Shown: positions 1 to 4,721 of the stretch, one piece after another
How positions within the stretch are numbered: position 1 is the stretch's first letter
Layout: every line of letters starts with the position of its first letter
Assembly: GCA_937871685.1 (NCBI GenBank)
Contig: CALMOL010000142.1
Span: 1-5,004, forward strand
Direction: 5' to 3'
Source of the DNA: an uncultured Verrucomicrobiota bacterium
Lineage (GTDB): Bacteria; Verrucomicrobiota; Verrucomicrobiia; Chthoniobacterales; SZAS-18
DNA length: 5,004 bases
Program-made: the position numbers and the translations under genes
Notes under the pieces: model-generated
What the model was told of the DNA's origin: nothing
The model's database searches: none
What the model saw: only the letters and a program-made list of their open reading frames with translations

Positions 1-816
1 CAGCCGGCCCGGGCCACGCCGGCCCCCGCCTCCGCCGCGACCCCGGCGCCGGCGCCCGCCGCTCCCCGACCTCCCGCGCCCGAGGTGGAACCGCTCACTC
101 CCGCTGACATCAGCTCGGCCCGCTCTACCGACGCGCTTTCTGTCCCCATGCCTGGCGAGCTCTTCGCGGCGCTGGGCAAGCAGTGCAAGCCGGCCTGGGC
201 CGGGGAGTTCCGCCCGGCCGTCGGCACGCAGTTCAATTCCCGCGTCCAGCTCGCGCTGAACCTCGGTGGCCTCATCGCCGACGGCTACCTCGCCGTGGAG
301 GCGCAGGACGCCGCGCAGGTGCGCAACGTCGGGCGTGACATCCTTTTCCTCGCCAAGTCGCTCGGCATCTCCGCCGAGATCACCGCGCGCGGCAAGACCA
401 TCATCGACTTCGCCGACGCCGGCGAGTGGAACGCCCTCAAGGAGGAGCTGGAGGCCACGCAGAACGAGGTCAAGCTCGCCATGGAGCGCATCAAGGACCA
501 GGAGCTCGTCACCCTCATCTCGCTGGGCGGCTGGGTGCGCGGCACGCAGGCCGTCTCCTCGCTCATCGACAAGAACTTCTCCGAGAACACCGCCGCCCTC
601 GTGCGCCAGCCGGCGCTCGTGGCCTACCTGCGCTCCAAGCTGGGCGCCCTCCCGCCCAAGCTGCGCGCGGACCCGCTCGTCACCACGCTCGACGGCGGGC
701 TCGCCGAGATGGAAACGCTCGTCTCCTTCCCGCGCGACCAGGTGCCCTCCAAGGAAGCCGTGCAGAAGCTGCGCGACACGGCCAATGGGCTCATCAAGCA
801 AATCTCCGCGAAATAA
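1..816 (+). CDS. Protein of unknown function, C-terminal part (5' end outside window)
   Basis: The reading frame is open from the first base of the window, so the true start lies upstream. A GTG at 85 is in frame but sits inside a continuous coding stretch and is probably an ordinary valine codon. The 271 visible residues begin with about 28 that are almost only Pro and Ala, typical of a flexible linker. A mixed-charge domain that looks mainly helical follows (about residues 45-271), containing the words RVQLALNLGG, GRDILFLAK and ELVTLISLGGWVRG. No transmembrane segment or catalytic motif is visible. I do not recognise the family. A Pro/Ala linker before a compact domain is common in exported or envelope-anchored proteins, so an extracytoplasmic location is plausible but inferred. 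The stop is TAA at 814-816, and a small secreted-protein gene follows after 31 bp on the same strand, suggesting co-transcription. The coding call is strong; the function is unknown. Confidence 0.85.
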   Translation, partial: QPARATPAPASAATPAPAPAAPRPPAPEVEPLTPADISSARSTDALSVPMPGELFAALGKQCKPAWAGEFRPAVGTQFNSRVQLALNLGGLIADGYLAVEAQDAAQVRNVGRDILFLAKSLGISAEITARGKTIIDFADAGEWNALKEELEATQNEVKLAMERIKDQELVTLISLGGWVRGTQAVSSLIDKNFSENTAALVRQPALVAYLRSKLGALPPKLRADPLVTTLDGGLAEMETLVSFPRDQVPSKEAVQKLRDTANGLIKQISAK

Positions 817-847
817 GCCTCCTCCGCCGCCTGCCTTTTTCCCCGCC

Positions 848-1291
848 ATGAAGACCACCGCCCTGCTACTCACCGGTCTGCTTACCCTCGCCCCGCTCGC
901 CGCCGGTCTCCGTGCCGCCGAGCCCACCGACGCCGAGGTCAATGCGCGCACCAACGCGATGGACATGGCCGGCGCCTTCACCAACGACGGCTACAAGATT
1001 CGCGACGGCCACTTGCTTGGCGTGCTCAAGCCCAAGGACAAGCCCCAGATCGCCGTGCTGAACCTCTACGCGGGCAACCAATACTACGTTGCCCTCGGCA
1101 CCGAGAAAGAGGCGAACGTGGTCCTGTCCGTGCACGACGAGACCGGCGCGAAGGTGTCTTCCGAGCTTTTCATCAACGGTCCCACCGCCGCCGTGGGCGT
1201 GGCCCCCGCCGTGAGCGGCCCGTATTACGTGAGCGTGCGCCAGCTCGACGGCGAGCCGGCCACCTTCTGCCTGATGTATTCCTACAAGTAG
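848..1291 (+). CDS. Small exported protein of unknown function, possible PPC-like beta-sandwich
   Basis: This encodes 147 residues from ATG at 848. The N-terminus is a clear Sec signal peptide: MKTT, a hydrophobic core of Leu/Ala/Thr (about residues 5-20), then LRAAEP, with likely cleavage after Ala23 or Ala24. There is no lipobox cysteine; the only Cys is residue 141 near the C-terminus. The mature part (about 123 residues) has DGYKIRDGHLLGVL, then alternating beta-like segments (IAVLNLYAGNQYYVAL, VVLSVHDETG, GPYYVSVRQL, TFCLMYSYK). That pattern resembles the bacterial pre-peptidase C-terminal (PPC) beta-sandwich, where an N-L-x-A-G-N-x-Y strand is followed by a D-x-x-G turn and a G-x-Y-x-V-x-V strand. 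The resemblance is by eye and unproven. The same frame is open upstream to 266, but there it only shadows the preceding gene; the signal peptide fixes the start at 848. No Shine-Dalgarno site precedes it, only a pyrimidine run ending CTTTTTCCCCGCC. It is likely in an operon with the gene ending at 816, and may work with it in the periplasm or envelope. Confidence 0.88.
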   Translation: MKTTALLLTGLLTLAPLAAGLRAAEPTDAEVNARTNAMDMAGAFTNDGYKIRDGHLLGVLKPKDKPQIAVLNLYAGNQYYVALGTEKEANVVLSVHDETGAKVSSELFINGPTAAVGVAPAVSGPYYVSVRQLDGEPATFCLMYSYK

Positions 1292-1515
1292 GAATTGCCC
1301 CGCGCACCCTGGCGTTCTCGCTGCGCCCGGCCGCCGATTTTCCATTGCCGATTGGCTGGGATCGAGGCGCCGCGCAAGCGGGTCTGTCGCGGCGTGATCT
1401 TGCTGCCCTGCGCGTCGCCAGCGGCAGGAAGCTTTCACGCCGGGCAGCCGCCAATTGGCAATCGGCAATCGGCAGCCGAGCAGAGCGAGACAGATAGGGT
1501 GCACGGAGCAATTCC
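1291..1515. repeat. Palindromic intergenic element with 66-nt imperfect inverted arms
   Basis: The left arm 1291-1356 and the right arm 1450-1515 are reverse complements over 66 nt without gaps. I count 52 of 66 matches by eye, and several mismatches would still be G-U pairs in RNA. The outer ends are GGAATTGC and GCAATTCC; the inner ends are GCCGATTGGC and GCCAATTGGC. The right arm contains two adjacent copies of GGCAATC (1457-1463 and 1464-1470) followed by GGCAGCC. A 93-nt centre (1357-1449) separates the arms and has its own small hairpin, CTGCCCTG against CAGCGGCAG, around 1410-1434. The element starts on the final base of the upstream stop codon and ends 51 bp before the ACT gene. It has no open frame of its own that looks real. 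It could be a MITE- or REP-like mobile repeat, or a long RNA hairpin acting as terminator or attenuator between the genes. Confidence 0.75.
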
Positions 1516-1566
1516 CTCGCCCCGACCGGCGTTCCCGCGTATCCTCCGCCCCCGCGCTTCCCACCA
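1516..1566 (+). promoter_or_regulatory. Leader of the ACT-domain gene, pyrimidine-rich and without a Shine-Dalgarno site
   Basis: The 51 bp between the inverted-repeat element and the ATG at 1567 are strongly C/T-rich (for example ATCCTCCGCC and GCGCTTCCCACCA). They contain no GGAGG- or GAGG-like site within 15 nt of the start. No convincing -10/-35 pair is visible. If the ACT gene has its own promoter, it probably lies inside or at the edge of the inverted-repeat element; otherwise the gene depends on read-through from upstream. The start is nevertheless clear, because no earlier in-frame start is present and the first ACT domain begins about residue 17. Confidence 0.35.
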
Positions 1567-2040
1567 ATGTCCGCTTCTGCCAATCCGCTCGTCGCCAAGC
1601 GCTTCGAAGGCCCAAAGGTCATCCAGTTCTCCGTCTTCCTCCGCAACAAGGTCGGCGCGCTGCTGGACGTGACCCGCATGCTCAACGAGCAGCATGCCGA
1701 CGTGCTTGCGCTCTCGATCGTCGATGCCACCGACTCCTCCGTGGTGCGGATGCTGGTGAGCGATCCCGACCGCGTGGAGGATGTCTTCCGCACGAACGAC
1801 GTGGCCTTCTCGACCACCGAGATGCTCGTGGTGGAGATGACCGAGGTCGGGCGCGACCTCCTCCGCCTGCTGGCCGGCCTGCTCCAGGCCGAGGTAAACA
1901 TCCTGTATTCCTACCCGCTGCTCACGCGCCCGCACGACCGCTCGGCGCTGGCGCTGCACGTTGACGACGTCGAGTGCGCCGCCTCCGTCTTGGCCGGCGA
2001 AGGTTTCCGCATCCTGAGCCAGGCTGACATCGCGCGTTGA
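1567..2040 (+). CDS. Tandem ACT-domain protein (amino-acid-binding regulatory type)
   Basis: This encodes 157 residues from ATG at 1567 to TGA at 2038-2040. The first ACT domain spans about residues 17-84: VIQFSVFLRNKVGALLDVTRML, then ADVLALSIVDATDSSVVRMLV. The second spans about 86-155: MLVVEMTEVGRDLLRLLAGLL, then AEVNILYSYPLLT and the closing strand SALALHVDD. This beta-alpha-beta-beta-alpha-beta pair without a catalytic domain matches stand-alone double-ACT proteins (COG4747-like). Members of that group are thought to bind amino acids and are often mislabelled as acetolactate synthase small subunits. In ACT domains the ligand usually sits near an (N/D)-x-x-G turn between strand 1 and helix 1. 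Here the turns read RNKVG (residues 26-30) and EVGRD (93-97), so the proline of a typical NKPG turn is lost in the first and the second turn is altered; ligand specificity cannot be predicted. It is a cytoplasmic protein and presumably dimerises through ACT strands. It is separated from the upstream gene by the inverted-repeat element and converges with the phosphatase gene downstream. Confidence 0.88.
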   Translation: MSASANPLVAKRFEGPKVIQFSVFLRNKVGALLDVTRMLNEQHADVLALSIVDATDSSVVRMLVSDPDRVEDVFRTNDVAFSTTEMLVVEMTEVGRDLLRLLAGLLQAEVNILYSYPLLTRPHDRSALALHVDDVECAASVLAGEGFRILSQADIAR

Positions 2041-2100
2041 TTGATGACCGGAGCCAAGGCAGTCGTCAAGATTTCCGCGCTCCAGGAAATCGCTCGCGGC

Positions 2101-2148
2101 CGTTTCCAAAGATGTCGAGCGGCAGCGGCCAGGCTTGCCTTGGAAACG
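2101..2148. repeat. Inverted repeat CGTTTCCAA / TTGGAAACG
   Basis: A perfect 9-bp inverted repeat pairs 2101-2109 with 2140-2148, separated by 30 nt. Its right arm runs directly into the first hairpin of the cluster at 2148. It starts 60 bp after the ACT stop codon, so as RNA it could form part of the 3' end structure of that transcript. No U-run follows, so a standard intrinsic terminator is not claimed. Confidence 0.45.
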
Positions 2149-2225
2149 CCGATCTCCTGATCGGCCGGCCCGGCGCGGTGCGGTGCAGCCGCGCCGCCTG
2201 ACTCGCCAATCGGGAGATTGGCGTT
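2145..2225. repeat. REP/BIME-like cluster of three small hairpins
   Basis: Two outer hairpins share a family sequence in opposite orientation. One is 2148-2165, GCCGATC-TCCT-GATCGGC; the other is 2205-2222, GCCAATC-GGGA-GATTGGC. Each has a perfect 7-bp stem and a 4-nt loop. Read on the same strand, both fit GCCRATCTCCYGATYGGC, and the fourth stem pair is G-C in one and A-T in the other, a compensated change. The flanks AACGCC and GGCGTT also match, giving 18 of 21 identity between 2145-2165 and the reverse complement of 2205-2225. Between them lies an unrelated GC-rich hairpin with an 8-bp stem, CGGCGCGG (2171-2178) with CCGCGCCG (2189-2196). Paired inverted palindromes around a spacer are the layout of bacterial interspersed mosaic (REP/BIME) elements. 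Possible roles are transcript end protection, termination or gyrase/IHF binding. Confidence 0.65.
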
Positions 2226-2264
2226 CCCGGGGTGGGCTCGCTCAACGTTCTTGAAAAAGGGGGT

Positions 2265-2369
2265 TAGAGCATTTTCGATCTGCGTTGTCGCACTCCAAAG
2301 CCTTCGGCTGACCTTGCGGGGGCAGCCAAGCCTTGGGCAGATGCGACAAGTCTGACCGAAAACGCTCTA
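2265..2369. repeat. 105-bp palindromic element with terminal inverted repeats
   Basis: The left end 2265-2292 and the right end 2342-2369 are reverse complements at 23 of 28 positions. They share TAGAGC, TTTTCG and TTGTCGCA, and fit TAGAGCRTTTTCGRTC at the tips. The inner part also pairs loosely: the left has AAGCCTTCGGCTG and the reverse complement of the right has AAGGCTTGGCTG, so most of the element can fold back on itself. There is no coding potential. No target-site duplication is obvious: the left flank is GGGGGT and the right flank is AGATCT. It resembles small palindromic intergenic repeats that occur in many copies per genome, but copy number cannot be judged from one window. Confidence 0.6.
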
Positions 2370-2467
2370 GATCTCGGCGAAAGTGTTGCCCATGGTGGAC
2401 GATGCGAGGGAACCGCGTGGCTGCCCCTCGGGAAACTCGCCGCCAAAAGCTGACTCGGGTCGCTCGC

Positions 2468-2761
2468 CCTCCGAAAATGGTCCAACGACCTCCCGATTCG
2501 GTTCAACGCCCTCCTGTTTTGAGAGGTCACCCTCCGATTTCGGGAGGTCGCCCTCCGGTTTTGGCAGGTTGACCTCTCGATTTGGAAGGTTGCCCTCCCG
2601 TTTTGAGAGGTCGACCTCTCGATTTGAAAGGTCATCCTCCTCTTTTCGGAGGTCGCCTTCCTGCTTTGGAAGGGATTTGGGCAAAAACAGGAGGTCGTTG
2701 GGCCAATTTGGGAGGTCGTTGGTCGGTTTTGCCAGGTGACCAGATCGTTTTTCCAGGGCTG
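2468..2761. repeat. 21-bp tandem array, about 14 diverged units with phased A/T tracts
   Basis: Starting at 2468, a unit recurs exactly every 21 bp: 2468, 2489, 2510, 2531, 2552, 2573, 2594, 2615, 2636, 2657, 2678, 2699, 2720 and 2741. A typical unit is CCTCC + GATTTTG + GGAGGTCG. Each holds a 3-5 bp A or T run at unit positions of about 6-11, and most hold a GGAGGTCGCCCTCC-like dyad across the unit boundary. One dyad is a perfect 16-bp palindrome at 2605-2620 (GAGAGGTCGACCTCTC). Units 3-9 are the most alike; the left two and the right four to five are degraded, with CCTCC replaced by TGGG or similar. There are no indels between units. It is not a CRISPR array, because there are no unique spacers. 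It is probably a non-coding minisatellite or a set of phased protein-binding sites. Confidence 0.8.
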
Positions 2762-2918
2762 GCTCGGGGATTTGGCGGCCGGCTTGCCCATCATCCACCT
2801 CCCCGCGGCCCTTTCGCCGGAGGAGGGTCGAACCAGAACCGAAGGTGCCCTTCCCGATCCGCATCCTGACTTCCTCCTCCTGGGACCTATCGGGCGAATG
2901 GATGTCGCGGTTTTGAAT

Positions 2919-4721
2919 TCAGACCGGCCGGGTCTTGGCCAGCAGCAGCTCATTGCCATCGGGTTGGGCGGTCCAGTCCACGCGGTCGAAGATCTTGCGC
3001 ATGAGATGCAGGCCGAGGCCGCCAGGCTTTACGTCCTCCAGGGCGCGGCCGCTCGTTTCCTGGCAGCACGGCGTCGGCTCGGCGTGGTCGCGCAGGAGGA
3101 AGCGCACCTCGCGCGCGTCGCACTCCATGCGCAGCAGGATGGGGCGGCCGGCCTCGCCCTTGTAGGCGTGGCGGATCACGTTCGTGCACGCCTCGTCCAA
3201 ACCCAGCACGAGGAACTCCGCGTCCTCGGCCAGTTCCGGCGCAAACTCGCGCAGGAACTCGCGCGCCTTCCGCCGCACGCCGCGCAGCAGCGCCGGGTCG
3301 CTCGTGAACTCCACCGCGCGGTCCGCCATTTCCGCCGCCTCCACTGGGGGCGACACCACGCCCGTCGCGCCGCTCGGCAGGCCCATCACCAGCAGCGTCA
3401 TGTCATCGTGCGGCGCGCGCTCCGCCCCGCGGTGCGAGGCCTCCAGCGCGCGCAGTTCATCGACGATGGCCTGCGCCGTGGCGAACTTCCGCGCCAGGCG
3501 CGCCGTGATCGCCTCGGTGCCGAGCAACTCGCTCGCGGGCGAGTGGCTCTCGTTCAAGCCGTCCGTGTAAAACATCAGCCACTCGCACGGCTGCATCTCC
3601 AGGTGGTGCTGCGGATACACCGCGTCGCGCCGCGCGCGGATGCCCAGCGGGGGCCCGGCCGGCATCTCCACCTCGGCCGCCGCGCCGTCCGCGCTCACCC
3701 GCACCGGCGGCGGGTGGCCCGCGCTCGCGATCTCGATCATGCCCAGCGAGGGCGTGATGCGCCCCAGCATCGCCGTGACGAAGTAGCCGCGCACGAGGCG
3801 CTCGGAAAGCTTCCGGTTCCAGCGCTGCATCGCGTCGGCCGGGTCCAGCCCGTGCGAGATGATCAGGCGCAGCAGCGAGAGCGACTGCGCCATGAGCAGC
3901 GCGGCCGGCACGCCCTTGCTGGCCACGTCGCCGATCACGAAGTAGATCTCGTCCGGCGAGATCTCGAACACGTCGTAGAAGTCGCCGCCCACCTCGCGCG
4001 CCGGATGGTAGTCCGCCGCGAAGGCGAGGTCCGGCCGCATCGGGAGGTGGCGCGGCAGGAAGGAAAGCTGGATGTCCTGCGCGATGCCCAGCTCGCGCTC
4101 GAAGCGGGCGCGGTCCTTTTCCTCCTCCAGCATGCGCAGCTTCTCCATCGCCGTGGCGGCGAGCTGCGCGTAGGCCTCGAAGGCCTCGCGGTCCTGGTCG
4201 TTGAAGCAGTCCTTCCCCACCGCGTTGAGCACCTGGAGCACGCCCGCCGGCCGCTCCCCGCCGGGCAGCGGCACGCAAAGGATAGCGCGCGTGCGGTAGC
4301 CGGTGCGCATGTCCATGTCCCGCGAGAAGCGCGGCTCCAGGTAGGCGTCCGGCACGTTGAGCGTCTGGTTCTGCTCCCACACCCAGCCGGCGATGCTCGC
4401 GCGGGGCACGAGCGTGTTCGGCCGGAGCATGTCCTCCGAGAGCGGCGAGCGCGCCACGGCGAGCCGGAGCACGTCCGCCTCGGCGTCGTGAAGGATGAGC
4501 GAGGCGCCCTCCGCGCCGATCACCCTCCGCGCCACCTCAAGGATCGCCGTGAGCAGCGAACGGTATTCGGTGATCCCGTTGATGAGCGAAGCCACCTCCA
4601 CGAGGCCCTTGTAGAGCCCCAACGTGCGCCGCAATTCATCGGGGCAATCCGACTCCGCCGCTGGCGTGGGCTGCGGCGAGGGAGGCAGGCCGCCGAGGAA
4701 CTTGGTGACGGGCGAGGGCAT
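2919..4721 (-). CDS. GAF - SpoIIE-type PP2C phosphatase - RsbW-type ATPase fusion (partner-switching regulator)
   Basis: This encodes 600 residues from ATG (4719-4721) to TGA (2919-2921). A GAF sensory domain (about 46-195, with RTRAILCVPLPGGERPAG and VLQVLNAVGK) runs into a short helical signalling linker (about 192-222, MLEEEKDRARFERELGIAQD then LSFLP). The PP2C/SpoIIE phosphatase domain (about 230-447) has its metal-binding and core motifs: GGDFYD 245-250, GDVASKG 264-270, SAGHPPP 333-339, YTDGLNES 385-392 and DDMTLLV 439-445. A C-terminal GHKL ATPase (about 466-598) has the N-box DEACTNVIRHAY (509-520, E510 and N514) and the GGLGL lid (567-571). RsbU/SpoIIE-type domains dephosphorylate STAS-domain anti-anti-sigma proteins; RsbW/SpoIIAB-type domains phosphorylate them or hold a sigma factor. 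One chain therefore carries both opposing activities, in the cytoplasm, with no membrane segment. The RDHAEP segment (544-549) aligns with the usual D-x-G-x-P box but has Ala547 for Gly. The start is supported by the intact GAF domain; the next in-frame Met (residue 99) would cut the domain. No partner is in the window. Confidence 0.95.
   Translation of the reverse strand: MPSPVTKFLGGLPPSPQPTPAAESDCPDELRRTLGLYKGLVEVASLINGITEYRSLLTAILEVARRVIGAEGASLILHDAEADVLRLAVARSPLSEDMLRPNTLVPRASIAGWVWEQNQTLNVPDAYLEPRFSRDMDMRTGYRTRAILCVPLPGGERPAGVLQVLNAVGKDCFNDQDREAFEAYAQLAATAMEKLRMLEEEKDRARFERELGIAQDIQLSFLPRHLPMRPDLAFAADYHPAREVGGDFYDVFEISPDEIYFVIGDVASKGVPAALLMAQSLSLLRLIISHGLDPADAMQRWNRKLSERLVRGYFVTAMLGRITPSLGMIEIASAGHPPPVRVSADGAAAEVEMPAGPPLGIRARRDAVYPQHHLEMQPCEWLMFYTDGLNESHSPASELLGTEAITARLARKFATAQAIVDELRALEASHRGAERAPHDDMTLLVMGLPSGATGVVSPPVEAAEMADRAVEFTSDPALLRGVRRKAREFLREFAPELAEDAEFLVLGLDEACTNVIRHAYKGEAGRPILLRMECDAREVRFLLRDHAEPTPCCQETSGRALEDVKPGGLGLHLMRKIFDRVDWTAQPDGNELLLAKTRPV

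Larger units (their letters stand above)
2041..2918. other. Convergent intergenic region of 878 bp, repeat-rich and without a supported gene
   Basis: This region lies between the 3' ends of two converging genes, the ACT gene (+) and the phosphatase gene (-). Several frames are open through it, but none has a recognisable protein domain, and those crossing the 21-bp array are open only because a 21-bp unit without stops stays open in any frame. It holds, in order, a hairpin cluster (2101-2225), a 105-bp palindromic element (2265-2369), a unique stretch (2370-2467), the 21-bp tandem array (2468-2761) and a unique stretch (2762-2918) in which I see nothing definite. No classical stem plus U-run terminator is evident on either strand, so the hairpins may serve as terminators. 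The array is visibly less GC-rich than the flanking genes. Confidence 0.7.

Noticed and set aside
85..87. GTG as the start codon of the first gene.
   Set aside because: The frame is open to the window edge and the upstream codons encode a continuous Pro/Ala linker, so GTG is most likely an internal valine.
266..847. Extension of the secreted-protein frame upstream to 266.
   Set aside because: This part is a Ser/Arg/Pro-rich shadow of the first gene; a textbook signal peptide begins at the ATG at 848.
866..2109. Three overlapping minus-strand frames (866-1615, 1173-1901, 1435-2109).
   Set aside because: They are antisense to the secreted-protein and ACT genes and bridge the inverted-repeat element; the translations are low-complexity and share no family features.
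2148..2165. Intrinsic terminator of the ACT gene.
   Set aside because: The 7-bp stem is perfect, but no U-run follows on the plus strand, so it is listed as a repeat hairpin only.
2468..2761. CRISPR array.
   Set aside because: The period is 21 bp with no unique spacers of 30 bp or so; every base of the unit belongs to the repeat.
2264..2959. A 231-codon minus-strand frame overlapping the phosphatase 3' end and crossing the array.
   Set aside because: It is open mainly because of the stop-free 21-bp repeat, it ends inside the palindromic element, and its Arg/Ser/Thr-rich translation has no recognisable domain.
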